Assembly: GCA_002497075.1 (NCBI GenBank)
Contig: DAML01000015.1
Location: 68,452-132,451, forward strand
DNA length: 64,000 nucleotides
Reading direction: 5' to 3'
Source: Methanomassiliicoccaceae archaeon UBA472
Lineage (GTDB): Archaea; Thermoplasmatota; Thermoplasmata; Methanomassiliicoccales; UBA472
A model generated the notes under the pieces. That model searched no databases, was not told the DNA's origin, and saw only the letters and a list, made by a program, of their open reading frames with translations. A program made the translations under genes and the position numbers. The number at the start of each line of letters is the position of its first letter. Position 1 is the first letter of the stretch. Positions 40,626 to 49,824 of this stretch are shown one piece after another.

Positions 40626-41620
40626 GATCCATATATCTGGGTTCGGTGGTGGAGAAGTCTGGCAAGTCCATGGTGACCCTCGGACTGGCCAGGAACTTCG
40701 AGGGTCGGGCGGGCTTCTTCAAGCCATTCAAGGAACGACTTATGCGCGAGGGGGACAGGGTCATCGACCAGGACGCCTTCCTCATGCGCCAGGTGCTTGA
40801 TCTGGATAAACCGGAGGAGGTCCTCTGCCCCTTCACCTACGACATATTCCGACCGGTGCGCATGGACGAGATCCGGAATGCCTACAAGATGGCTTCCTGC
40901 GACTGCGAGGTGATGCTCATAGAGGGGACCAGGGAGGTGACCACCGGTTACCTGAACGACGTCTCCGGGCTGGCCATAACCGAGGCGACCGGTTCCGACC
41001 TGGTGCTGATATCCACCCCGGAACCGGCGGCCCTGGACAAGATCGCCATGCTGTGCAAGCTAATCGGTAATTACAAGATCAACCTGAAGGGGGTGATCCT
41101 CAACAAGACCGACGACCTGTCCGTGGCGAACTTCCTGGAGGCCAAGGGCATAAAGGTGCTTGGGTGCATCCCCCACATCCCTGAGATGACCTACTTCACG
41201 GTCAAGGAGGTAGTGGAGGCCATCTCCGCCGACGTGGTGGTCGGGCAGGGGAACCTGGACCGAGTGGTGGAAGGCGTGTTCATCGGGGCCATGACCATGG
41301 AGACCGCCCTGAAGTACATGCGCCGCCACCGGCGCAAGGCCATCATCACTGGCGGGGACCGCTCGGACATACAGCTGGCCGCGCTTTCCACGGACACCTC
41401 GTGCCTCATACTCACCGGCGGCATGTACCCGGCCAACCAGGTGGTCTCCAAGGCGTACGAGAAGGGCATACCGATACTGGTGACCCGGTACGACACGCTG
41501 GCCACCTCGGAGTTGGTGGATCATCTGATCGCCCGCATCGAGCCGCAGGACGCGGAGAAGGTGCGCCTGGTGGAGAAGGCGATCGCCGATAACGTGGACC
41601 TCGAGGCGGTCTTCCGCTAG
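40622..41620 (+). CDS. DRTGG-domain protein with BioD-like P-loop domain
   Basis: 332 residues. The N-terminal domain resembles dethiobiotin-synthetase-like P-loop proteins and the N-terminus of long phosphotransacetylases (SIYLGSVVEKSGKSMVTLGLA; VMLIEGTREVTTGYLNDVSG; GVILNKTDD). The C-terminal DRTGG domain has ITGGDRSDIQLAAL. It lacks a phosphotransacetylase catalytic domain. The start overlaps the acd stop in ATGA, so translation is coupled; a regulatory or sensing role for the acyl-CoA synthetase is likely. Ends in TAG. Confidence 0.85.
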   Translation: MRSIYLGSVVEKSGKSMVTLGLARNFEGRAGFFKPFKERLMREGDRVIDQDAFLMRQVLDLDKPEEVLCPFTYDIFRPVRMDEIRNAYKMASCDCEVMLIEGTREVTTGYLNDVSGLAITEATGSDLVLISTPEPAALDKIAMLCKLIGNYKINLKGVILNKTDDLSVANFLEAKGIKVLGCIPHIPEMTYFTVKEVVEAISADVVVGQGNLDRVVEGVFIGAMTMETALKYMRRHRRKAIITGGDRSDIQLAALSTDTSCLILTGGMYPANQVVSKAYEKGIPILVTRYDTLATSELVDHLIARIEPQDAEKVRLVEKAIADNVDLEAVFR

Positions 41621-41663
41621 TGGCGACAGATAAATTAATACCGTTCCCGGCGATGCGCGAGGC

Positions 41664-41945
41664 ATGGTCAAAGAAGTAAGGGCAGCTCACATCCTGGTGG
41701 CCAAAGAGGACAAGGCCAAGGAACTTCTGCAGATGATCAAGAACGGCAGCAGCTTCGCCGATCTGGCCAAGCAGTTCTCCATGTGCCCCTCCGGCAGGAA
41801 GGGCGGGGACCTCGGCTGGTTCGGAAAGAACATGATGGTGAAGGAGTTCGAGGACGCCGCCTTCAACCACGCCAAGGGCGAGATCGTCGGGCCGGTGAAG
41901 ACCCAGTTCGGCTGGCACCTCATCCAGGTCGTCGACCAGAAGTAA
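41664..41945 (+). CDS. Parvulin-type peptidyl-prolyl isomerase
   Basis: 93 residues, a single PpiC/rotamase domain. AAHILVAKEDKAKELLQ is the family start, then FADLAKQFSMCPSGRKGGDLGWFG, MVKEFEDAAF and TQFGWHLIQV. It isomerises prolyl bonds and is cytoplasmic, with no signal peptide. A TATA-like AAATTAATA lies about 30 bp upstream. It is convergent with rad50, 4 bp apart. Confidence 0.94.
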   Translation: MVKEVRAAHILVAKEDKAKELLQMIKNGSSFADLAKQFSMCPSGRKGGDLGWFGKNMMVKEFEDAAFNHAKGEIVGPVKTQFGWHLIQVVDQK

Positions 41946-41949
41946 AAAC

Positions 41950-44370
41950 CTAATCCTCCAGCACCGCGGTGCTGGAACCATCCTCTTTTTCTTGAACCCT
42001 GATCACAGCGCTGACGTTGTCCTTGACGTCGTCTATGTGCGTTATCAGCAGTATCTGCCGGAACTGCTTCTGCAGCTGTCCGAGCGTCTCCAGTATGCTG
42101 CGCTTGCGTGACTGGTCCTGCGAGCCGAATATCTCGTCCAGCACCAGGAAGTTCATCTGGTTTCCGGAGCGCTCCATGATCATGCGCGATATGGCCAGTC
42201 GCAGGCACAGGTTGGCTAGATCCACTTCACCGCCGGAGAACCGCTCCAGACGGAACTCCTCCCCCTGGTCGTACAGCCACATCTGGTAATTATCGTCCAG
42301 GCGGATACCGCCGTACTTGCCCTCGGTGAGCTGCGACAGAAGGTCGGAGGAGACGTCCGAGAGGGTTGGGACTATACGGGAGATGACGTTCTCCTTGAAC
42401 CCTTTCATCACCTGGCTCAGACGGCTCAGGGTCCCCAGCTCCGTCATTAGGGAGGCTTGCCTGGCGCGCAGCATCTCCAGGTCCGCGGCCCGCTTCCGCA
42501 GCGAGTCTATCTCGGACGCCAGGCGGCGCTGCTCCCCCTCCGCTCTTATGATGTCCTGGGCCAGGCGTTCCTCTTTCTGCCGCGCCTCCTCGTGATCCTT
42601 CTTCCGGGCCAGCAGCGCCTTCACCTCGAAGCCTAGCGCCCTCCGTTCCTGCGAGGCGATACGGAGCGTTTCCTCCTCGCCGGCGACAGCGACGGCCATC
42701 TTATCCTTCTCCTCCAGGGCCAGGGGGAGGCGTTCCATTTTCGTCGTAGCCCTGGTCAGGGCGAGATGCGAAGGCTCCAGTTCGGCCGCTCTGCGCTTGG
42801 CGGCATCGTGCGCCATGGCGTCGTACTCCACCTTTTCCAGGGAATCCAGGTCCTTCTGCAGGGCGTCCGCCTTCTCCTGCGTCCGGGACAAGGACTGCTG
42901 GGATCTGCGCAACCTTTCATCCAGGGAAGCCTTCAAACGTGATTGCGAGAGGAGCTTGGACCTTCGGGATTCGAGAGCGTCCCGACGCTGTCCGCTTCGA
43001 GAGAGTTGCTCCATCAGCCCTTTCCGGATATCGTCCTGCAGGGCCGCTCCCTCCTCCAACGCCTTCTGCTCTTCCTGGTACCGGCGCAGCAGGTCAGTGT
43101 ATTGCGCCCCCATGCGCCTCTGGCACGTCGGGCAGTTGCTGTCCTCGCCGAGCTTGGTGATCTCCTCGGCCTTCTGCTTGGACCTCACGAGCTCAGCGCG
43201 CAGCCTTCCCGCCTCGGTCTCGGCCACCCTGGCCTGGGCGGATATCGAGGATATCAGTTCCCTGGTATCGTTCAAGGTCGCTTCGACCGTGGCCAGGCTG
43301 GCCTCGATATCCGGCAGGCCGGACATCTCCTTGGCCGCCTGCTCCCCCTCCGCCCGCAAGGATTCAAGATCGGCCTTCCTCGCGGCGAGTTCCTCCTCCA
43401 GCCTCTGGCGCTTGAGGAACGCCTCGCGCAGGGCGGTGTGGCTTTCCGCCGCGGACCTGGCATCATGGTACTCCTTCTCCTTGGCCTCCAGGTCGGGAAG
43501 GCGAGCGCGAAGGGTCTGCAGCTCATCCACTTCCTTCTCCAGTTTGCCGAGGGACTCGTGCATGGCCTGCAGACCGGCCCGGGCGCCGGTCTGCCGTCTC
43601 TCCAGCGCCACGTCCTGTCGGTAGCGCTCCTCTTCGGCCTCCCAAAGTCCCTTGGTCATCTGGCTCTTTTCGATCGCCGCTATCCGGTCGTTCAAAAGTT
43701 TCGAGCTTCCGTCCACGATCCTCTTCAGCGAATCGGCGGCGGCGCGCTCCTCCTCCTTTAGCGATCTGAGCTTGTCATTCCCGTCGGCGTCGCGCAGCGA
43801 GGCCGAGACCCCCTCGGCCTCCTTCTTCGCGTTGTTGGCGTCCGCGTCGATGGCCTTGATCACCTTGTCCAGGGAATCCACGCGAAGCATCCTCAGCACC
43901 AGTGCCTTCCGTTCGGCCGGCCTGAGGTTGGCCAGGGCGTTGAGGTCCTTCTGCTTGGTGAACACGGACACGAAGAAGGCCTGATGGTCCATCCCCAGCC
44001 TGTCGACGATGGCGTTGGTGACCTCGGTGTCCCCGGTGGCCAGCAGCTTGCCGTTGACTTCCAGGGAGGCGTCCGTCTTGAGGCTCTTCACCTTCATGCT
44101 CCTCGCCAATCGATAGGAATCCTCGCCGAGGTCGAACTCCAGCACCACCGAGCACTCGTCCCCCGGGGAGGCGCCGAAGCTGACCACGCCCTCCTTGTTA
44201 TCCCTAACCACGGACGAGGCGTTGCCGAACAGCGCCCACGTCACGGCCTCCAGGATGGTGGTCTTGCCTGTCCCGTTGTTGCCAACGATGGCCACAACGC
44301 CGTCAGGGAACTCTATGCGGGCCTCGCGGAACTTGCGATAATTGCGTAGCTCCATGTAGCGCAGCCTCAT
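41950..44370 (-). CDS. rad50: DNA double-strand break repair ATPase Rad50
   Basis: 806 residues. Walker A is GNNGTGKTT near residue 32. Long coiled coils (about 170-400 and 450-650) flank a zinc hook, SNCPTCQRRMG (CxxC), at about residue 415. The C-terminal lobe has the signature FSGGEVDLANL and Walker B LVLDEIFGSQD. With Mre11 it tethers and processes DNA ends. ATG overlaps the mre11 stop (ATGA). Somewhat shorter than typical Rad50 (850-900), mainly in the coils. Ends in TAG. Confidence 0.96.
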   Translation of the reverse strand: MRLRYMELRNYRKFREARIEFPDGVVAIVGNNGTGKTTILEAVTWALFGNASSVVRDNKEGVVSFGASPGDECSVVLEFDLGEDSYRLARSMKVKSLKTDASLEVNGKLLATGDTEVTNAIVDRLGMDHQAFFVSVFTKQKDLNALANLRPAERKALVLRMLRVDSLDKVIKAIDADANNAKKEAEGVSASLRDADGNDKLRSLKEEERAAADSLKRIVDGSSKLLNDRIAAIEKSQMTKGLWEAEEERYRQDVALERRQTGARAGLQAMHESLGKLEKEVDELQTLRARLPDLEAKEKEYHDARSAAESHTALREAFLKRQRLEEELAARKADLESLRAEGEQAAKEMSGLPDIEASLATVEATLNDTRELISSISAQARVAETEAGRLRAELVRSKQKAEEITKLGEDSNCPTCQRRMGAQYTDLLRRYQEEQKALEEGAALQDDIRKGLMEQLSRSGQRRDALESRRSKLLSQSRLKASLDERLRRSQQSLSRTQEKADALQKDLDSLEKVEYDAMAHDAAKRRAAELEPSHLALTRATTKMERLPLALEEKDKMAVAVAGEEETLRIASQERRALGFEVKALLARKKDHEEARQKEERLAQDIIRAEGEQRRLASEIDSLRKRAADLEMLRARQASLMTELGTLSRLSQVMKGFKENVISRIVPTLSDVSSDLLSQLTEGKYGGIRLDDNYQMWLYDQGEEFRLERFSGGEVDLANLCLRLAISRMIMERSGNQMNFLVLDEIFGSQDQSRKRSILETLGQLQKQFRQILLITHIDDVKDNVSAVIRVQEKEDGSSTAVLED

Positions 44371-45479
44371 TCCCCGTCCTCCCTTCTCAAGTAATCCAGG
44401 CCGCGGCGGCGCAGATCGTCCTTATCGACTCCCTCCACCGGCACTTGGGACAGATACGATTGAAACTCCTGGTCCAAGGATCCGAACGATGTCGACCGCC
44501 ACTGCACGGCATTCGTTCCCTGCACCACCTCGGTCTTCAGCTCCAAATAGACAGCCTTTTCCCCCATAGCTCTCAGGCCATTGAGGTCCAGGCTTCGGTA
44601 GATGGCGGCAGGGATCTCCTCCACCACCAGGCGGACGATGCTGCCCTCCATCTCGATCGAGCCGAGGGCGGAGGACAGCTCTTCCTGCAGCGCGCCAGCC
44701 TCCTTCCCTTTGGCCTTGAAAGGTCCCAAGGAGTACATGGGCCGGGACTGAAGCTTAACAAAATCCTTCTTGCCGCGCTCCAGGTCGACGAGCATGTAAC
44801 CTTTTTCCTGGCCGGCCTCGGCGAACGACAGGCGTTCCAGGGAACCGCTGTACCAGGCGTTCTCGGTGATCTGCTCCCGGTCGTGGAAATGCCCCAGGGC
44901 GATGTAATCCGCCTCCAGGTTCAATAGCGAGGAGGGCAGGTTGAGCTCGTTCGCTTCGCCCATGCTGTAACGCGTCAATCCCTGTATCCCGGCGTGCAGC
45001 ATTCCGACCTCGTAACGGCTACGGCCGCGCTTCCAGCTCTGGAGCGCTTCCACCATGGATTCCTTGTCCTGATGGGGAAAGCCGGTGATCGTCAGATCGC
45101 CTATTTCCAACCGGTGCATGCCTGGCATGTAGAACGCCGTGATACCTTCGATGTGCTCGAACAGCCGGAACACGCTCCCCGTCTCCTTCAGCCGGGGGGT
45201 GGAATGATTGCCGGCGATGAGCACCACCGGGATCTTCTCGGCGGACAACCGCAGAAGCTGTTCCAGAACGACGGACAAAGCCCTATTGGAAGGTCGCACG
45301 GAATCGAAGAGGTCCCCCGAGTGCAGCACAACGTCCGGACGCTTGGAAATGATGGAGTCGACCAGACGCTCGAACGCCTTATAGATGTCCACCTCCCGCT
45401 GGTTCATCCCCGTTTCGGGGTCCGAGCGGCGGTAGGCGGAGAAACCGACATGGCTGTCGGCGATATGGGCGATCCTCAT
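44367..45479 (-). CDS. mre11: DNA double-strand break repair nuclease Mre11
   Basis: 370 residues. Calcineurin-like phosphoesterase motifs: IAHIADSHVGF (I), VVLHSGDLFDSV (II), VLIAGNHSTPR (III), GMLHAGI and ALGHFHDRE (IV-V). The capping domain follows and a C-terminal tail binds Rad50. Mn-dependent exo/endonuclease. The stop overlaps the rad50 start. It follows the antiporter gene by 59 bp on the same strand. Confidence 0.95.
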   Translation of the reverse strand: MRIAHIADSHVGFSAYRRSDPETGMNQREVDIYKAFERLVDSIISKRPDVVLHSGDLFDSVRPSNRALSVVLEQLLRLSAEKIPVVLIAGNHSTPRLKETGSVFRLFEHIEGITAFYMPGMHRLEIGDLTITGFPHQDKESMVEALQSWKRGRSRYEVGMLHAGIQGLTRYSMGEANELNLPSSLLNLEADYIALGHFHDREQITENAWYSGSLERLSFAEAGQEKGYMLVDLERGKKDFVKLQSRPMYSLGPFKAKGKEAGALQEELSSALGSIEMEGSIVRLVVEEIPAAIYRSLDLNGLRAMGEKAVYLELKTEVVQGTNAVQWRSTSFGSLDQEFQSYLSQVPVEGVDKDDLRRRGLDYLRREDGE

Positions 45480-45538
45480 CCGGCAGGGATTAGAGGACCG
45501 GGCTTAAATAAACATTTGATTCGGTGCAGTGAAAATGC

Positions 45539-47293
45539 TCACTCCTCCTGCAGACGATCGGTAAGGATATGGCACATGCGGTCGTAGGCGCTCTTGTTGG
45601 CTTCCCAGAGCAGATAGGCGATCACCAGGCCGACCGCGACGCCGAAGACGAGCAAGACAGGGAATCCCTCCACCTGCGGGGCGATCGGTATGAACAGGAA
45701 GAAGAGCACGATGCCGATTATGGAGATTATGAGGTTGACGAACACCCGGAAAAGCCTTCCCTCCGCTCCTGCCTCAAAATGACCTGCTTCCATGACCCCC
45801 CGGATAAGCATCAGGCCGACCACCCTGACCCGGCTCAGGATGTTGATTAGCGGGGGAAGCATCAGCCCGATGAAGGCGGCCGTGGCCACCATGTAGGTGA
45901 TCGCGCCCAAGCCGCCAGGGTCCACTCCGAACAGCCCGACTATGTCGTAGAAGGTCACGGCCAGCACCTGCAGCAGGAATATGATGACGACGTCGATGAA
46001 TATCCAGAATATCTGCCGCTGCACCTCCCGCCGGCGGTCGGCGTGGGCGTTCATCCACACCCCCATGTCCGTTCGCAGATGGTCGACCCGGCGCAGCGAT
46101 TCTCTGACGGAGGTGGGAAGGGCGTATCCCAGAGCGGTGACGGTCCCCGGCGCCCTGCGGAACGAAGCGGGCAGGTACAGCATGGTGATCAAGGCCGCCC
46201 CGATCACCGAGGAGTAGAACAGCTGGTCGACGGCGCCAAGGTCGAAGGCGGTTTTCGCGATGACGAACGAGAACTCTCCCATGGCCACCATGCCCAGCCC
46301 GGTCATCGCTGACGTCCGGGCGTCCTTGTTGCTCAGGAAGGTGCCGATGGTCACACTGAATATCTTGCCGACCACGAAGACCGCCGCTATGGCCACGGCC
46401 ACGATGATGTTGTCCATTATCAGCCATGGGTCTATCAGCAGCCCGATGGAGATGAAGAACAGGGCCATGAACATCTCCTTGATCGGCGTGATCCGCTCCA
46501 CGACCTTCTCCTGGGCCATGGACTGGGAGATGATAATTCCCACCAGGAACGCGCCGATAGCTACGGACAATCCGAAGAACTGGGCCACGATGGCCATGCC
46601 GAAGCACAGCCCCAGGGAGACGATCAACAGCGTCTCCGGGGTGGCGGTCGGATACAACCGGTCCATGAGCTTCGGCAACACCGCCAGGCCCAGCACCAGG
46701 AGTATGAGCATGAACGCCCCGATGTAGGCCACCTGAAGCACTATGGTGGTCAGGGTGACCCCGTTCCCGGCGGCCAACGGTGACGCCAACGTCAAAATGA
46801 TGACCGCGGCGATGTCCTCTATGATGAGTATCCCGACAATGGCCTCGGCGAACTCCTTGTTCATCATCCCCGCGTCAGTGAGCACCCGGATGATGACCGC
46901 GGTGGAACTGATGCTCATGACCGCGCCAAGGAATATCGACTGGATGGTCGACCATCCCAACGCTATCCCGAGACCGTAGCCCAGCGTGATCATCAGAACG
47001 ATCTCCACGCTCCCGGCCAGGGCCGCGAACAGCCCTACTTTCTTGAGACGGCGCAGGTTGAACTCCAGGCCCAGGGTGAACATCAGCAGGACGATACCGG
47101 CGTTAGCTAGCGCGTCAATGGTGTCCAGGTCGGTGACGAAGGAGGGTTCGAAGAGGTTCGGCCCCAGGATGATCCCGGCGGCAAGGTAACCGATCACCAC
47201 CGGCAGGCGCAACTTGGAGAAGACGACAGAGATCACTCCAGCGGTGACCATGATTATGGCCATCTCTATCAGGAACGTGGTCTCCGATACCAT
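45539..47293 (-). CDS. CPA2 family cation/proton antiporter
   Basis: 584 residues with about twelve helices in the first 390 residues, matching KefB/NapA-type Na+(K+)/H+ exchangers: VVIGYLAAGIILGPNLF, MFTLGLEFNLRRL, SISSTAVIIRVL and the ion-site region GILIIEDIAAV (conserved ED). A soluble stretch and two or three extra helices form a second membrane unit at about 430-560; no TrkA-N domain follows. Located between herA and mre11, 9 bp after herA ends, which is an odd place for a transporter. Confidence 0.88.
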   Translation of the reverse strand: MVSETTFLIEMAIIMVTAGVISVVFSKLRLPVVIGYLAAGIILGPNLFEPSFVTDLDTIDALANAGIVLLMFTLGLEFNLRRLKKVGLFAALAGSVEIVLMITLGYGLGIALGWSTIQSIFLGAVMSISSTAVIIRVLTDAGMMNKEFAEAIVGILIIEDIAAVIILTLASPLAAGNGVTLTTIVLQVAYIGAFMLILLVLGLAVLPKLMDRLYPTATPETLLIVSLGLCFGMAIVAQFFGLSVAIGAFLVGIIISQSMAQEKVVERITPIKEMFMALFFISIGLLIDPWLIMDNIIVAVAIAAVFVVGKIFSVTIGTFLSNKDARTSAMTGLGMVAMGEFSFVIAKTAFDLGAVDQLFYSSVIGAALITMLYLPASFRRAPGTVTALGYALPTSVRESLRRVDHLRTDMGVWMNAHADRRREVQRQIFWIFIDVVIIFLLQVLAVTFYDIVGLFGVDPGGLGAITYMVATAAFIGLMLPPLINILSRVRVVGLMLIRGVMEAGHFEAGAEGRLFRVFVNLIISIIGIVLFFLFIPIAPQVEGFPVLLVFGVAVGLVIAYLLWEANKSAYDRMCHILTDRLQEE

Positions 47294-47302
47294 CAGTGCG
47301 CC

Positions 47303-48829
47303 TCAGAAGAACGTCTGACCCACATCCTTCTTGACGGTATTTTTTCTTTCGCCCGCTTTGGCGTTCGACTCCTCCACGTATTCCTCGTAAAGGTGCACCT
47401 TGCACGGTATGGCGAACGGAGTGAACGGGGAGGCGATGAGGGCCTCGCCGGGCATCAGCATCTGTATCTCGTTGTCCAGCATCGAGATGTCCTGCTTGGC
47501 CGAGTTTCGCAGAATGTCACGGTCGCGCTTGTCCGCCAGTCCCAGGATGAATAGGGTGTTGAACTGTGAGATTATCTCCTCGTTGATCAGCTTCGGCTGC
47601 TGCGACACGGCGCAGAACCCCACCTTGAACTTGCGGCCCTCGCGGGCTATCTGGGCGAAGACGGTGCCCTTGGATTGCGAAAGCACGCGCTGCGCTTCCT
47701 CCATGGCGATGAGCACTGGCGGGGCCTTCTCGAACTTCGTCTTGTCGGAGTACATCGCTTTATTGTGCTCGAAGATGGCGCGGGTCAGGACGGTGGAGAC
47801 CAGCAGCTCCTCGGCCTCGAACATGTTGGAGGTGTCCACCAATATGGTCTTGCCGGCCTGCAGGGCGCTTATCACCGCCCTGGTCATGCTCAAGTTTCGG
47901 TCCGTCGTCACTAGATCGAACTGGAATATGGAGTCAAGGCGGCGCTTTATGACGTTCACGCTGCCCTCATGGAACCGGCCGTTCAGATCGGTGACGATGG
48001 TGGCCACGCTCCTGTCGCGGAGCTCGTCCAGCCATCTTTCCCCATACTTCCACTGCGAGGCCTGCAGGCACTCCAACTGCGGCCCGGAGAACTCGTAGAG
48101 GTTCGCCAGGTCCGGGATATCGATCTCCGAGCTGGAGATGTGTATGGAGCTGTGCGGCCCGTCCAGTCTGCGTGACGAGTACACATCCAATGCCTCCGCG
48201 GCAAGCTTGGAATGCGACAATCCCTTCTTACCGCGCTCCCCGCCGTCGAAGTACTCTCCGTGCGGGTCAAGGATGAGAAAGCCGCAGCGCCGGGACTCCA
48301 TGCACGACAGCGCCAGCGATTTCATCAGGTTGCTCTTGCCCATGCCGGTGGTGGCGAAGATCCCCACGTGATGCGGGAACCCGCGCGAGTCGATCCCGAC
48401 GCGGAAGTCCAGGACGCGGTCGCCGGAACGAAGTCGCCCGACCTCCACATCGCCCATCATCGGCTGCAGGAAATCGTAATCGTCCTGGTCCGCCCGGCGC
48501 ACCCGGGAGAAGTGCCGGGGGATGGACTTGGCCTTCCGGTAAACATCATCCTTGAGGCATCCCAGTGGCGTACAGACCCCCACTTTGTAGAGGTCGCCCT
48601 TGATGCGCTCATAATCGAAGCCATCCTTCAAGGCCGCCCCGGCCTGCCATTCCAGGTAATCGTCATCATCCGAATCGGCGCCGAACAGCACGTCCATGGT
48701 CCGGACCAGGAACTTGACGCCGCCCTCCTCGACAACCAGCATCTCCCCGACCTGGAGGTCCTCCGCCTCGCTGGTGCGGAAGCGCAGCTCCATGACCTTG
48801 TTGCCGAAAATCCTGCCAATGTCCGTCAT
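47303..48829 (-). CDS. herA: HerA-type bipolar DNA helicase/translocase
   Basis: 508 residues. N-terminal HAS-barrel (about 1-110), then the ATPase core with Walker A IFATTGMGKSNLMKS at about 167, FLILDPHGEYFD (Walker B-like), and LIAMEEAQRVLSQ; the arginine finger region is near RDRDILRNSAKQ. HerA works with NurA, Mre11 and Rad50 in end resection. No NurA gene is found in this window. It is first in the run herA-antiporter-mre11-rad50 and divergent from the FtsZ-like gene. Confidence 0.93.
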   Translation of the reverse strand: MTDIGRIFGNKVMELRFRTSEAEDLQVGEMLVVEEGGVKFLVRTMDVLFGADSDDDDYLEWQAGAALKDGFDYERIKGDLYKVGVCTPLGCLKDDVYRKAKSIPRHFSRVRRADQDDYDFLQPMMGDVEVGRLRSGDRVLDFRVGIDSRGFPHHVGIFATTGMGKSNLMKSLALSCMESRRCGFLILDPHGEYFDGGERGKKGLSHSKLAAEALDVYSSRRLDGPHSSIHISSSEIDIPDLANLYEFSGPQLECLQASQWKYGERWLDELRDRSVATIVTDLNGRFHEGSVNVIKRRLDSIFQFDLVTTDRNLSMTRAVISALQAGKTILVDTSNMFEAEELLVSTVLTRAIFEHNKAMYSDKTKFEKAPPVLIAMEEAQRVLSQSKGTVFAQIAREGRKFKVGFCAVSQQPKLINEEIISQFNTLFILGLADKRDRDILRNSAKQDISMLDNEIQMLMPGEALIASPFTPFAIPCKVHLYEEYVEESNAKAGERKNTVKKDVGQTFF

Positions 48830-48915
48830 GATGGCCGCCCATGTCCTCCAGGGTGTATAGAAATTTCTGAGGGTGCGGTGAAAATGCCATATCCAATGAA
48901 CGTGTTAATGAGCTT

Positions 48916-49824
48916 GTGCGACCAGAGATCATCGAGCTTCCGGCCCAATCCTCGCAACCCCGACCAGAGGTACTGGTCGTAGGCGTGGGCGGGGCGGGAA
49001 GGCACGTGGCCGCTCAGATGCCGGGCAACAAGCTCTCCATCTGCCTGGAAGGGGACGCCGGAATACCAGGTCACCGGCAGATACTCCTGCGGAAGGGAGA
49101 GGTCACCGTGGCCCGCACCAGCTCCGCCAACGCCCTGCACGTCTCCGATCTTCCGTGGAAGAACCGTCTCGTAGAGGCGGTGGGAAGGCCGGAGGTGCTC
49201 TTCCTGTTCAGCGGGCTGGGAGGGGAGACCGGCAGCTACATCGCTCCGTTGATAACCGAACTAACGCACTTTTCCACCATGACCTTCACCAGCGTATGCC
49301 TGCCGTTCTCCGTGGAAGGTTCCAACCGGCGGGCCATGGCCAAGGAAGGCCTGGCCCGTCTGAAGGCGGCATCGCACATGGTCGCGGTATACGCCAACGA
49401 TCCATTGATAAAGCTGGCTCCAAACCTACCGTTGGGCAAGGCCTTCGGGGTAATGGACCAGATCATGCTCTCCCTTCCGGCGGACCTCTGCCAATGCCTA
49501 ACGGCCGAATCGATACCGGTGCTGAAGGAGAACCTTGGGCGGCGAGAGTTGCGCGCCGGGATCGGCTTCGGCATGGGATTGGAGAAGGAGCGGTTGGCCG
49601 TGGAGGACGCCCTCACCTCACCCTGGTTCCCCTCGGCCGAGTTCCAGCCGGACACCGCCCTGATGCTGGTAAGCCAAGGGCAGGAGGACCGCATCTGCCT
49701 CGACGACTGCGTGAAGGAGATGTCCGAGCGGCTGAAGGTAAGGAAGCTGCTGGTCGCCTCGCATGTCGACCAGGCCCTTGGCCGCCGGATCAGGGTATCT
49801 CTTCTCTTAGGTTACAGGTTCTGA
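48916..49824 (+). CDS. Divergent FtsZ/tubulin-superfamily GTPase-like protein
   Basis: 302 residues from GTG 48916. Evidence for the FtsZ fold, in order: T1-like loop VLVVGVGGAGRHVAAQM; LFLFSGLGGETGSYIAPLI in the place of the GGGTGTG tubulin signature (T4); CLPFSVEGSNRRAMAKEGL, equivalent to KPFxFEGxxR; RLKAASHMVAVYANDPLI, like LxxxxDxxIVIxND; and KAFGVMDQIM. Beyond this the T7 loop that in FtsZ carries NxDFADV and activates GTP hydrolysis is not recognisable (LKENLGRRELRAGIGFGMG). There is no long C-terminal tail. It is therefore not a standard FtsZ1, FtsZ2 or CetZ. It may bind GTP without hydrolysing it. Confidence 0.72.
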   Translation: MRPEIIELPAQSSQPRPEVLVVGVGGAGRHVAAQMPGNKLSICLEGDAGIPGHRQILLRKGEVTVARTSSANALHVSDLPWKNRLVEAVGRPEVLFLFSGLGGETGSYIAPLITELTHFSTMTFTSVCLPFSVEGSNRRAMAKEGLARLKAASHMVAVYANDPLIKLAPNLPLGKAFGVMDQIMLSLPADLCQCLTAESIPVLKENLGRRELRAGIGFGMGLEKERLAVEDALTSPWFPSAEFQPDTALMLVSQGQEDRICLDDCVKEMSERLKVRKLLVASHVDQALGRRIRVSLLLGYRF

